From the NCBI RefSeq assembly GCF_000245335.1, contig NZ_JH600279.1:248001-312000 (forward strand): a stretch of 64,000 nucleotides of DNA. The letters are read 5' to 3'. Shown here in pieces: positions 18,026-26,622 of this stretch. The stretch is from Bacillus mojavensis RO-H-1 = KCTC 3706. Its GTDB lineage: Bacteria; Bacillota; Bacilli; Bacillales; Bacillaceae. The notes under the pieces are model-generated. The model was not told the DNA's origin. It worked only from the letters and a program-made list of their open reading frames with translations, and made no database searches. Within the stretch, counting starts at the first letter, position 1, and every line of letters starts with the position of its first letter. The position numbers were made by a program, and so were the translations under genes.

Positions 18026-18442
18026 TTATTCAGATTTTTCACCTTTTAAAAGGCACATAAAAATGATGATCAGAATAAAAGCAATCAAGGCCAGAAACGG
18101 AATGGTTACAAAACCGAACCAGTTAATATATTGACCCGAGCAAGGCACACCGCTTACACATGGCTTGATGCCGCTAAAGCCCGGCACTTTTTGCTCCAGA
18201 TAGTGCATAATCGAAATAAAGGCGCCGATAATCGCCATCGGCAGCACATATTTTTTCACGCGTGTGTCACCCTGAAAGGTGGCGATTCCTAAAATCAGAA
18301 CGAGCGGATACATGAGAATACGCTGGTACCAGCACAGTTCACACGGGATGAACTTTCTGATTTCACTGAAATACAGGCTGCCCAGCATGGCAATTAGAGC
18401 GACAACCCAGGAAGTATATAAAAAAACCATTCTATTTTTCAT
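18026..18442 (-). CDS. bdbC: Thiol-disulfide oxidoreductase BdbC (DsbB-like)
   Basis: A 138-residue DsbB-family quinone-dependent membrane protein that reoxidises BdbD. Four membrane helices are apparent. The first extracytoplasmic loop carries the CELC (CxxC) pair, and the second loop the CVSGVPC pair that exchanges with the partner. It starts four bases after bdbD ends, so the two are translationally linked. In B. subtilis BdbC and BdbD are needed for disulfides in the competence pseudopilin ComGC, in ComEC and in other exported proteins. Length and all four cysteines are normal. Confidence 0.93.
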   Translation of the reverse strand: MKNRMVFLYTSWVVALIAMLGSLYFSEIRKFIPCELCWYQRILMYPLVLILGIATFQGDTRVKKYVLPMAIIGAFISIMHYLEQKVPGFSGIKPCVSGVPCSGQYINWFGFVTIPFLALIAFILIIIFMCLLKGEKSE

Positions 18443-18446
18443 GCGC

Positions 18447-19115
18447 TTACTTCCCTTTCAGCTCTTTTTCTATCGTTTTTTTAATTTCTTTATAACTCGA
18501 AAAATCGCTTATCACTTTATCATTAACGTAAATCGTAGGCGTTGCTTTTATGTTCATTTTATTATTAAGAGCTGAATCCTTTTCCACTGCAGAAGCAAAC
18601 GTTTCCTTATCAAGATTGTCCTTCAGCGTATCAGGGTTTACCTTCGTCGTGCTTTTTGCAATATCACCGAGAACCGCTGGCGTTACCCATTCCTGCTCTG
18701 TGTCCGGCTGCTTATCAAACAGCTTCTCATGAAATGCCCAGAAAGAATCAGGATCTTCTTTCCATACTTCCTCTGAGGCAAGAGCTGCTAACGTTGAGCC
18801 TTTTCCATGGAACATGACGTTCACGAAAGAAAATTTCACATCGCCCTTGTCAATAAAGTCTTTTTGGATTTTGGGGAAGATGTCGCTGTTAAACATCTTG
18901 CAAGACGGACATTTGTAATCTCCGAATTCCACTACTGTTACCGGTGCATCATCCTCGCCAAGCACAGGCTGGCCTTTGATAGACGGCTGTCCTGACACTG
19001 CTTCGTTGCCTTGCTCTGTTTTGTTATTAATGATGACAATTGCTGCTAATAAGACAACAACGACAACCGTAAGGATGACCGCGAATTTCGCAGAAGACTG
19101 CTGTTTCTTTTTCAC
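18447..19115 (-). CDS. bdbD: Thiol-disulfide oxidoreductase BdbD (DsbA-like)
   Basis: A 222-residue extracytoplasmic DsbA-type oxidase anchored by one N-terminal helix (about residues 10-30). After a linker, the thioredoxin fold shows the active-site CPSC in GDYKCPSCKMF and the cis-proline loop ATPTIYVND. The inserted helical domain lies between them (about residues 110-175). It introduces disulfides into secreted proteins and is itself reoxidised by BdbC, encoded downstream. GTG at 19115 is preferred, with GAGGTG just upstream. Complete and of normal length. Confidence 0.93.
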   Translation of the reverse strand: MKKKQQSSAKFAVILTVVVVVLLAAIVIINNKTEQGNEAVSGQPSIKGQPVLGEDDAPVTVVEFGDYKCPSCKMFNSDIFPKIQKDFIDKGDVKFSFVNVMFHGKGSTLAALASEEVWKEDPDSFWAFHEKLFDKQPDTEQEWVTPAVLGDIAKSTTKVNPDTLKDNLDKETFASAVEKDSALNNKMNIKATPTIYVNDKVISDFSSYKEIKKTIEKELKGK

Positions 19116-19142
19116 TCCGACACCTCATCGTTTTAAAATTAA

Positions 19143-19180
19143 AAAAGAAGCGGATCTCCATTGACCCACTTCTTTATTTT
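19143..19180 (-). terminator. Hairpin between cadA and bdbD
   Basis: AAAGAAG (near 19144) pairs with CTTCTTT (near 19170) around an AT-rich partly paired loop, with T or A runs outside. It probably ends cadA transcription; the stem is weaker than others in the window. Confidence 0.5.
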
Positions 19181-19233
19181 AACAAGACAACCGTCTATAA
19201 GAAAAGCCCGAAATAGTGAATTCTGTCCGACAA

Positions 19234-21344
19234 TTATCTCATTTTGAGGCGCATCACACGCATGGCGTTTGCAACAGCAAGAAGCGTAACACCGACATCT
19301 GAGAAAACCGCCTCCCACATGGTCGCAAATCCAAACGCTCCGAGTAAAAGGAAAATAGCCTTAACACCTAAAGCAAAGCCGATGTTTTGCCACACGATTC
19401 GCCGAGTCCGTTTGGCAATCCGAATCGCTTCCGCTATTTTCGACGGCTGATCTGTCATCAGCACAACATCCGCGGCTTCTACAGCTGCATCTGATCCGAG
19501 TCCGCCCATCGCTGCTCCGATATCCGCGCGCGCAAGCACCGGCGTGTCATTAATTCCGTCACCGACAAAAATGAGCTTTTCATTCGGGAGCAGCTTCGAT
19601 TCCAGTGCTTCTACCCGCTCCACTTTATCCTCCGGCAGCAGCTCCGCGTAAACCTCGTCGAGGCCGAGCTGTTTTCCGACTGTTTCTCCTGTCTGTTTTG
19701 AATCGCCCGTCAGCATGACTGTCTGTTTGATACCGAGTGATTTCAAATCTGCGATTGCTTGTTTTGCGTCTTCCTTTACTTCATCTGCTATGATGATCGC
19801 CCCGGCATAGCGCTGATCAATAGCCACGTGAACAATTGTACCGGCGTTTTCATCCGGGACGCTCTTAATCTGTTCTCTTTCCATCAGCTTCTTGTTCCCC
19901 GCAAGGATTTCTTTTCCGTTCACCTTAGCGAAAATACCGTGGCCGGATATTTCCTCATATGACTCGATTTTGTCTGGAGAAAGCGGCTTACCATAGGCTT
20001 TCCGGACAGATTCTGCAATCGGGTGCCGAGAGTGAAGCTCAGCGTATGCCGCGGCTTCGAGTAAAGTCTCCTTCGAAAGGCCTTCCGCAGGTTTGATCTC
20101 TGTCACTTCAAAGCTGCCTTTTGTCAGGGTGCCTGTTTTATCAAACACAGCGTACTTCACTTGATGTAAGGCTTCTAAATAATTGCTTCCTTTCACAAGC
20201 ACCCCAGCCTTCGAAGCTGCACCGATTCCGCCGAAGAAACCGAGCGGAATGGAGACTACAAGGGCGCATGGGCATGAAATGACTAAGAAAATAAGCGCGC
20301 GGTACACCCAATCAGAAAGTAAAGCGCCAGGAATAACCAGCGGCGGGACAAATGCCAGCAGAGCGGCGATGATGACGACAGCCGGTGTATAATACTTGGC
20401 AAACTTCGTGATAAAGTTTTCAGTCCGCGCTTTGCGGCTGCTCGCATTTTGAACCAAATCTAATATTTTGGATACCGCGGAATCCTTATAGCCTTTTGTT
20501 ACTTCGATATGCAGAACGCCGTTTTGATTGATAAAGCCGGACATGACTTCTTGTCCTTCTGCCGCTTTTCTTGGAACAGATTCTCCTGTCAGCGCTGATG
20601 TATCAACCATCGCTGATCCCTGTACGACTTTTCCGTCCAGCGGTATGCTTTCTCCCGGGTTGACGACAATGATATCTCCTGTTTGCACGTCCTCCGGAGA
20701 AACGGTCTTGATGCCGTCCCCTGTTTTCATATTGGCGTAATCCGGCCTGATATCCATTAATGCACTGATCGATTTTCTTGAACGGCTGACCGCGGCTCCT
20801 TGAAACAGCTCACCGATTTGATAAAACAGCATTACAGCAACGCCTTCCGGGTATTGCTGAATCAAAAAAGCGCCGATTGTAGCAAGAGCCATTAAAAAAT
20901 GTTCATCAAACACTTGTCCGCGGCTGATGTTTTTGACCGCTCGAACGACAATATCCCCCCGATTATCAAGTAGGCGGCAAAGAATAATAAAAATTCCAGT
21001 ATTGGGCCGGCATGAATCAAATATGCCGCTGCTCCGAGAATGACCGCTGCTGCCATTCTGATCAGCATATTGATCATTCTTTTTCGATAACCGTCATCTG
21101 CTGATTTCTTTTTATGTTTCGGACGAACGGTTACATGAGGATCAATTGATTTTACTTTTTTCTCGACCTTATTGGTGACCCATTGTTCTTCTTTGCCATC
21201 GGCTGAGACAGTCAGTGTGCTTGCTGCAAAGTTAACCGCGCATCCGTCAACGCCTTTGATGCCTTTGACGCCATTTTCAATTTTTTGTGCGCAGTTGCTG
21301 CAATCCAAACCGTCCAGAACATATTCCCGCTTCACTTGTTTCAT
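19234..21344 (-). pseudogene. cadA: cadA, Cd/Zn/Co efflux ATPase with a frameshift
   Basis: The gene for a P1B-2-type ATPase is split into two frames. The N-terminal part (21344 to about 20955) has the heavy-metal-binding domain GLDCSNC and the first helices to AYLIIGG. After that the frame runs off through about 20 unrelated residues to 20892. The second part (from about 20950 to 19234) resumes with VFDEHFLMALATIG and holds everything catalytic: TGES, the CPC ion motif (ISCPCAL), DKTGT, HP and GDGINDTP. The frames meet in a run of six C at 20955-20960; seven would restore a protein of about 700 residues, the known CadA length. It is therefore a one-base deletion or a sequencing error. A restart within the second part would lack the metal-binding domain and first helices. 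Confidence 0.88.
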
Positions 21345-21417
21345 TTGTCTCACCTTACCTTCCGATTTAGGATTCCCTCATCAAAGCAGATGAATGAGTG
21401 TGAGTATCAAAATTACA

Positions 21418-21439
21418 TATATGAGCATATACTCATATA
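21418..21439. promoter_or_regulatory. CzrA-like operator upstream of cadA
   Basis: TATATGAG, six bases, CTCATATA: a perfect 8-bp inverted repeat with the TGA-N-TCA core of ArsR/SmtB sites, 75 bases before the cadA start. In B. subtilis the Zn/Cd sensor CzrA represses cadA. The czrA gene is not in the window. Confidence 0.75.
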
Positions 21440-21489
21440 ATAGTTACATCTATTATATGGTGTCTTCCAAGAAAGTGTCAATGAAAAAT

Positions 21490-21516
21490 AAAAACCGGCA
21501 AAACACCGGTTTTTAT
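21490..21516 (-). terminator. Terminator of copZA
   Basis: AAAACCGG and CCGGTTTT pair around CAAAACA, with a T run on the minus strand, overlapping the copA stop region. Confidence 0.85.
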
Positions 21517-23924
21517 TTTACTTTTTGCAGACGCAATGCATTCAGAACAACAGATACAGAGCTAAAAGCCATTGCCGCTCCCGCTATCCATGGCGCTAAA
21601 AATCCAAGGGCCGCGACTGGAATGCCGAGACTGTTATAGCCAAGTGCCCAGAATAAGTTTTGTTTAATGTTTTTCATGGTAAGTCTGCTCATACGGATGG
21701 CGTCCGCAATACTGTTCAGATCACCGCGAATGAGCGTGATGTCCGCTGTTTCCATCGCGATGTCGGTGCCTGTTCCAATTGCCATGCCGATATCCGCTGT
21801 GGCAAGCGCGGGTGCATCGTTGATTCCATCACCGACCATTGCTGTCTGGCGTCCTTCTTTTTGCAGACGGGAGATTTCCGCTGCCTTTTGCTCAGGAAGG
21901 ACCTCAGCAATGACGCTGGCAATTCCAGCTTCCTTCGCAATCGCTTCTGCCGTTCTGCGATTGTCCCCGGTCATCATGATGACATCCAGCCCCATCTCTT
22001 TCAGGCGGGTGACTGCCTCCCGCGATGTGTCTTTTATCGTATCGGCAACCGCTATAAGTCCCGCTGCGGCACCATCAATGGACACGAGCATCACCGTTTT
22101 CCCTTCTCCTTCAAGCTCCTCCATCCGAGGAAGAAGAGCCTCATGCTCAATCCGTTCGCTCTCCATTAACCGTCTTGTGCCGACGAGTATCGTTTTGCCT
22201 CCGGCTTCGGCTGATATACCCGCGCCTACTTTTGCTTCAAAATGGGTCAGCTTTGGTATCTCCAGCCCTTTATCTTTCACACCGGCAACGATCGCTTCAC
22301 CTAGCGGGTGTTCCGAGCCCGTCTCAGCAGCTGCTGCGAACCGGAGCAGCTCTGTTTCTTCAAAGGCATCAGATGGAAGGGCATCCGTCAGCTTCGGCTT
22401 TCCGTTTGTCACTGTTCCTGTTTTATCAAGAACAATGGTATCAAGGCGATGTGTTTTTTCTAAATGCTCTCCGCCTTTAAAAAGAATGCCAAATTCAGCC
22501 GCCCGTCCGGATCCTGCCATAATGCTTGTCGGGGTGGCAAGTCCCAGTGCACATGGACAGGCGATGACGAGAACCGCAATAAACTTGCTGATCGCTTCAG
22601 CAAAATCACCTGGAGACGCCCAAAGATACCAAATAAGGAACGTGAGAACGGCGATCCCCAATACAATCGGCACAAAAATGCCTGAGATCTGGTCGGCGAG
22701 ACGCTGAATCGGCGCTTTTGATCCCTGTGCTTCCTCCACAATTTTGATGATATGAGAAAGCGCTGTTTCTTTCCCGACGTTCACAGCCTTGATTTTCAGA
22801 AAACCGTTTGAGTTCACAGTCGCCCCTGTCACGCTGTCACCGGGAGATTTGTCAACGGGAAGACTTTCTCCTGTGATCATGGATTCATCTACAGCCGAGC
22901 GGCCTTCCAGCACCTCTCCATCGACAGGAATTCGTTCGCCTGGTTTGACATGAACAATATCACCAACAGCCACTTCATCTATCGGGATGATTTGCTCCTG
23001 TCCGTCTCTTACAACCGCCGCTGTTTTGGCTTGCAGCTTCATGAGCTTTTTAATCGCATCTGATGAGCGCCCTTTCGCCTTTGTTTCAAACAGCTTTCCT
23101 AACAAAATGAGCGTCAGCAAAATCGCGCTAGTTTCATAGTAAAGGCCGTCAGTATGCCCATGGGAACCGAGGCTTTGAATCGTAAGATAAAGACTGTAAG
23201 CATAAGCAGCCGTTGTTCCGAGTGCAACCAATACATCCATATTGGCGCTTTTATTTCTGAGCGCCTTATATGCGCCGACGTAAAACGGCCAGCCGATCAA
23301 AAACTGCACCGGAGTCGCAAGGGCAAATTGCATCCACGGATTGAGGAATAAATCCGGCACCCAAATGAACGAAGTAAATGTAAAATGGCTCACCATTACC
23401 CACAGCAAAGGAAATGACAGAATAGCTGAAAAGATCAGTCTCGCTGTTTGCTGCCGTTCTTCTTTCTTTTTAGAAGCAGCGGCTTCGCTATCCTCATCGC
23501 CTTTCAGCTTAAGCTTATATCCGAGCTTATCAACGGCTTCTTTAAAATCGCTGACAGCCGCTTCTTTTGGGTTGTATTCAACTGTCACAGTTTCTAAAGC
23601 AAAGTTCACCGGAGCATTTGTAACGCCTTCTAATTTGTTAAGCCGTTTTTCAATCCGATTGGCGCATGCCGCACAGGTCATGCCCTCAATATCAAACTCA
23701 GCTTTTTCCGTTACGACGTGATAGCCCAGTTTTTCTATTTTTTCTTGGATTTTTTCTGTTCCTGTTTCAGCAGGGTCATAGGTGACATTTGACGTTTCCG
23801 TCGCCAGATTCACATTGGCGTCTGTGACACCAGGCATCCGTTTCAAGCCTTTTTCAATTCTGGCGGCACACGCCGCACAAGTCATACCAGATACCTGCAT
23901 CGCAATTTCCTTTTGCTCACTCAA
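21513..23924 (-). CDS. copA: Copper-exporting P-type ATPase CopA
   Basis: An 803-residue P1B-1 ATPase that pumps Cu+ out of the cytoplasm. Two N-terminal heavy-metal-associated domains carry GMTCAAC (near residues 13 and 84). Eight membrane helices follow, with the transport motif CPC in [13 protein letters not shown], the phosphorylation site DKTGTVT, the GSEHPLGEA block and [10 protein letters not shown]. The start is TTG at 23924, eight bases after GGAG, giving the length known from B. subtilis; the GTG at 23933 overlaps the ribosome-binding site. It receives copper from CopZ, encoded upstream. It is intact, unlike the neighbouring cadA. Confidence 0.95.
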   Translation of the reverse strand: MSEQKEIAMQVSGMTCAACAARIEKGLKRMPGVTDANVNLATETSNVTYDPAETGTEKIQEKIEKLGYHVVTEKAEFDIEGMTCAACANRIEKRLNKLEGVTNAPVNFALETVTVEYNPKEAAVSDFKEAVDKLGYKLKLKGDEDSEAAASKKKEERQQTARLIFSAILSFPLLWVMVSHFTFTSFIWVPDLFLNPWMQFALATPVQFLIGWPFYVGAYKALRNKSANMDVLVALGTTAAYAYSLYLTIQSLGSHGHTDGLYYETSAILLTLILLGKLFETKAKGRSSDAIKKLMKLQAKTAAVVRDGQEQIIPIDEVAVGDIVHVKPGERIPVDGEVLEGRSAVDESMITGESLPVDKSPGDSVTGATVNSNGFLKIKAVNVGKETALSHIIKIVEEAQGSKAPIQRLADQISGIFVPIVLGIAVLTFLIWYLWASPGDFAEAISKFIAVLVIACPCALGLATPTSIMAGSGRAAEFGILFKGGEHLEKTHRLDTIVLDKTGTVTNGKPKLTDALPSDAFEETELLRFAAAAETGSEHPLGEAIVAGVKDKGLEIPKLTHFEAKVGAGISAEAGGKTILVGTRRLMESERIEHEALLPRMEELEGEGKTVMLVSIDGAAAGLIAVADTIKDTSREAVTRLKEMGLDVIMMTGDNRRTAEAIAKEAGIASVIAEVLPEQKAAEISRLQKEGRQTAMVGDGINDAPALATADIGMAIGTGTDIAMETADITLIRGDLNSIADAIRMSRLTMKNIKQNLFWALGYNSLGIPVAALGFLAPWIAGAAMAFSSVSVVLNALRLQKVK

Positions 23925-23940
23925 TACACTCACTCCTTTA

Positions 23941-23959
23941 TATACACCCGGGGGGTATA
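23941..23959. promoter_or_regulatory. Second copper-operator-like palindrome, before copA
   Basis: TATACACCC and GGGGGTATA form an almost perfect GC-centred palindrome between copZ and copA. It shares the TACCC/GGGTA halves of the CsoR site at 24258-24274. Whether a promoter or operator works here is an inference. Confidence 0.45.
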
Positions 23960-23974
23960 TAAAAATGAAAGAAA

Positions 23975-24000
23975 TATCGCACCTTCATCAAGGTGCGATA
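23975..24000 (-). terminator. Hairpin between copZ and copA
   Basis: TATCGCACCTT and AAGGTGCGATA pair perfectly around CATC, followed on the minus strand by a mixed T-rich stretch. It lies just after the copZ stop and may partly terminate or stabilise the copZ message, so that the chaperone is made in excess of the pump. Confidence 0.6.
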
Positions 24001-24007
24001 CCGTGAA

Positions 24008-24217
24008 TCAGTTGGCTACATCATAGCCTTGGTCTTCTATCGCATCCGCAATGTCTTTGACTGACACTTTGCCGGCATCAAACGTGACATCAACTTTTCC
24101 TGCTTCAAGATGAACGCGAACAGCGCTAATGCCGTCCAGCTCTCCCACACTCGTTTCAACTGCTTTGACGCAGTGCTGACAAGACATGCCTTTAACTTGT
24201 AATGTTTTTTGTTCCAT
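24008..24217 (-). CDS. copZ: Copper chaperone CopZ
   Basis: A 69-residue Atx1-like cytosolic copper chaperone. The copper site GMSCQHC supplies Cys13 and Cys16, and the ferredoxin-like fold is evident from the repeating beta pattern (TLQVKGM, VHLEAGKVDVTFD, GYDVAN). It delivers Cu+ to the N-terminal domains of CopA, encoded downstream. A good ribosome-binding site (AGGAGG) precedes the ATG. The CsoR-type operator lies 41 bases upstream of its start. A hairpin separates it from copA. Confidence 0.95.
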   Translation of the reverse strand: MEQKTLQVKGMSCQHCVKAVETSVGELDGISAVRVHLEAGKVDVTFDAGKVSVKDIADAIEDQGYDVAN

Positions 24218-24257
24218 ATCAATACCTCCTGTTTGTTTTGTCTGTTTTCATCCTACC

Positions 24258-24274
24258 ATACCCCTGTAGGGTAT
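24258..24274. promoter_or_regulatory. CsoR operator
   Basis: ATACCCCTGTAGGGTAT: inverted TACCC/GGGTA halves, in the gap between csoR and copZ. This matches the B. subtilis copZA operator, where apo-CsoR represses and Cu+ releases. Confidence 0.82.
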
Positions 24275-24293
24275 TACAATGATGAAAGCATGA

Positions 24294-24596
24294 TTATTTC
24301 GTTAATTTTTTAAATACGTCTAATAGCTCGGAAATGGCTTGATCCCCGTCTCCGCTTTTGATGGCGTCTGCTACGCAATGATGGGCGTGATCTTCAAGCA
24401 AGTGGAGAGCCACTTTTTGCATTGCCGCCTGAACAGCTGAAATCTGCACTAGAATGTCAACACAATATCGGTCGTTTTCCACCATATTTTGAATGCCTCT
24501 GACTTGGCCTTCAATCCGTTTCAATCGATTTGTAATTTGATCCTTTTCTTTCGAGCTTTTATGGTTTAATGCTTTATGTTCATTATGCTTCTCCAT
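24294..24596 (-). CDS. csoR: Copper-sensing repressor CsoR
   Basis: A 100-residue all-helical repressor of the CsoR/DUF156 family that binds Cu+ and then lets go of the copZA operator. The Cu+ ligands are in place: Cys45 (NDRYCVDIL), His70 and Cys74 (HAHHC). The family core RLKRIEGQVRGIQNMVE is intact. ATG at 24596 has GAGGTG five bases upstream; the ORF extends two codons further to a GTG that lacks its own site. It lies upstream of copZ on the same strand, with the operator between, so its own expression does not depend on that operator. Confidence 0.93.
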   Translation of the reverse strand: MEKHNEHKALNHKSSKEKDQITNRLKRIEGQVRGIQNMVENDRYCVDILVQISAVQAAMQKVALHLLEDHAHHCVADAIKSGDGDQAISELLDVFKKLTK

Positions 24597-24753
24597 GCGC
24601 ACACCTCTGTTTCATATATTAATTCCCATTATACTGATTGTCCAAACCGTTGTCTAAGCTTGCAGCGGCAAAAAAATTCACTATGCAGGTTTTACCATTT
24701 GAAGGAAAGGGTATATTCCTTTATCAAAGCACTTTTAAAAGGGGAGAAGAAAA

Positions 24754-25800
24754 GTGGATACGATACAGGTAGGGATATTAGGGTATGGACTGTCAGGCTC
24801 CGTCTTTCACGCGCCGCTGCTTGCCGTTCTGGATGAGTATCATATCAGTAAGGTGATGACGTCGCGAACGGAAGAGGTGAAGCGTGATTTCCCTGATGCC
24901 GAAGTAGTACATGAGCTTGAGGAGATGACAAATGACCCGGCAATTGAGCTTGTCATCGTCACCACTCCGAGCGGCCTCCACTACGAGCACGCATTGGCAT
25001 GCATTCAGGCGGGCAAACATGTCGTCATCGAAAAACCAATGACAGCCACTGCTGAAGAAGGGGAAAAATTAAAAAAAGCGGCCGACGAACGAGGCGTATT
25101 GTTAAGCGTATACCATAACAGACGATGGGATAATGACTTTTTAACTAATAAAAAACTGATTGATGACGGGTCTCTTGAAGATATCAATACATATCAGGTC
25201 TCCTATGACCGATACAAACCAGAGGTTCAAGCAAGATGGCGGGAAAAAGAAGGGGCTGCCACCGGTACGCTGTATGATCTCGGCTCCCATATCATAGACC
25301 AGGCACTGCATTTATTCGGAATGCCTAAAGCTGTAACCGCAAAAGTCATGGCTCAAAGGGAACATGCTGAAACCGTTGATTATTTTCATCTGACAATGAA
25401 TTACGGTAAGCTTCAAGCCATTCTATACGGCGGATCAATCGCCGCGGCAAACGGCCCGCGTTATCAAATTCACGGACAGCATACAAGTTTTATCAAATAC
25501 GGGATCGACGGACAGGAAGATGCCCTCAGAGCCGGAAAAAAACCGGAGAATGACAGCTGGGGTGCGGATGATCCCGAATCATACGGTCAGCTGACAACAG
25601 TTCATGGCGAAAACAAAAAAACTGAAACCATTCCATCAGTTAACGGCTCTTACCTTACCTATTACCGCAAAATAGCGGACAGCATACGCAAAGGCGCGCC
25701 GCTCCCTGTCACAGCTGAAGAGGGAATTGATGTCATCCGGATTATTGAAGCGGCTGTGAAAAGCAGTGAAGAGAAACGGACCATTTCGTTAGAACAATAA
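24754..25800 (+). CDS. iolW: scyllo-Inositol dehydrogenase (NADP+) IolW
   Basis: A 348-residue Gfo/Idh/MocA-family oxidoreductase. The Rossmann motif GILGYGLSGSVFH opens the N-terminal domain, EKPMTATAEEGE carries the family Lys of the active site, and GTLYDLGSHIIDQ carries the Asp and His residues of the C-terminal alpha/beta domain. In B. subtilis IolW (YvaA) converts scyllo-inosose and scyllo-inositol with NADP(H). The start is GTG at 24754, after GGGGAGAAG. A strong terminator follows the stop. Specificity for scyllo-inositol comes from synteny and recognition of the protein, not from a motif. Confidence 0.92.
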   Translation: MDTIQVGILGYGLSGSVFHAPLLAVLDEYHISKVMTSRTEEVKRDFPDAEVVHELEEMTNDPAIELVIVTTPSGLHYEHALACIQAGKHVVIEKPMTATAEEGEKLKKAADERGVLLSVYHNRRWDNDFLTNKKLIDDGSLEDINTYQVSYDRYKPEVQARWREKEGAATGTLYDLGSHIIDQALHLFGMPKAVTAKVMAQREHAETVDYFHLTMNYGKLQAILYGGSIAAANGPRYQIHGQHTSFIKYGIDGQEDALRAGKKPENDSWGADDPESYGQLTTVHGENKKTETIPSVNGSYLTYYRKIADSIRKGAPLPVTAEEGIDVIRIIEAAVKSSEEKRTISLEQ

Positions 25801-25802
25801 AT

Positions 25803-25833
25803 AAAGCCTCCCTTTATACGGGGAGGCTTTTTT
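25803..25833. terminator. Bidirectional terminator, iolW / azoR2
   Basis: AAAGCCTCCC and GGGGAGGCTTTTTT form a strong stem with A and T flanks between convergent genes. Confidence 0.9.
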
Positions 25834-25835
25834 CA

Positions 25836-26462
25836 TTAGAATGTTTTTCCTGCTTCTTTTGCGCGGGCAATTGCATCTTCTTTGATTTGCTGTGCTTTGT
25901 CAGGCTCTGCATTATGGCCCTCTACGAAAATGCCATCGAAGGATGGAACGCCGAAGAAGTTCATCATAATGCCGATGTAGCGGTGGCCCATTTCCATTTC
26001 AGCCGCAGGGCCTTCTGAATAATAGCCGCCGCGCGCTTGAATGTGAATCGCTTTTTTATCAGTTAACAAGCCGACTGGACCTTGTTCAGTGTATTTAAAA
26101 GACTTTCCTGCTACTGCAACTGAATCAAGGTATGCTTTCATCACTGGCGGGAATGAGAAGTTCCATAGTGGCGTGACGAACACATATTTATCAGCAGATG
26201 CAAATTGATCGCTAAGCCCTCCTAAACGGCCCACTTTCGCTTTTTCGTTTTCAGAAAGTTCATCGCCGGACTGGAGCTTGCCCCAGCCGCTGAATACATC
26301 AGCATCAATGTGAGGAATGTTTTCTTTGTACAAGTCGATATGTACAACTTCATCATTTGGATTTGCTTCTTTGTATGATTCAATAAACGCTTTACCTGTT
26401 GCCATGCTGTAAGAAGTTGCTTCATCATGCGGGTGAGCAGTGATATACAATACTTTTGCCAT
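25836..26462 (-). CDS. azoR2: FMN-dependent NADH-azoreductase 2
   Basis: A 208-residue flavodoxin-fold azoreductase that reduces quinones and azo compounds by two-electron transfer, so protecting against electrophiles. The FMN-binding blocks are clear: [31 protein letters not shown] and [12 protein letters not shown] chose the ATG that begins [10 protein letters not shown] (26462), preceded by AAAGGGCTGG; the longer frame to 26522 lacks a site. In B. subtilis azoR2 is repressed by MhqR and induced by catechol and methylhydroquinone; a matching palindrome lies about 120 bases upstream. Confidence 0.92.
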   Translation of the reverse strand: MAKVLYITAHPHDEATSYSMATGKAFIESYKEANPNDEVVHIDLYKENIPHIDADVFSGWGKLQSGDELSENEKAKVGRLGGLSDQFASADKYVFVTPLWNFSFPPVMKAYLDSVAVAGKSFKYTEQGPVGLLTDKKAIHIQARGGYYSEGPAAEMEMGHRYIGIMMNFFGVPSFDGIFVEGHNAEPDKAQQIKEDAIARAKEAGKTF

Positions 26463-26582
26463 TTTTACCAGCCCTTTCAATTTTAAAATTACACATCCGT
26501 TATTATCATTCAGACGCGTCATGATTATTCCTTATCTCTTAATCCTTATTATAGGTGTAATAAAAATTGCTTTCAAGTAAAA

Positions 26583-26599
26583 TATCTCGAATTAAAGAT
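26583..26599 (-). promoter_or_regulatory. Probable MhqR box of azoR2
   Basis: TATCTCGAATTAAAGAT is an imperfect palindrome of the MhqR type (ATCTCGAAT, degenerate AGAT half). It lies in the gap between yvaC and azoR2, at promoter distance from azoR2. Confidence 0.6.
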
Positions 26600-26622
26600 T
26601 TTTTCAAACCCGTACGAACAGC

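Noticed and set aside
17883..18134. An 83-codon + strand ORF upstream of bdbC
   Set aside because: It reads through the bdbDC terminator and into bdbC on the opposite strand, and has no ribosome-binding site.
21667..22707. A 346-codon + strand ORF across copA
   Set aside because: It is antisense to the conserved catalytic part of CopA, rich in Ser, Ala and Pro as usual for shadow frames, with no plausible ribosome-binding site.
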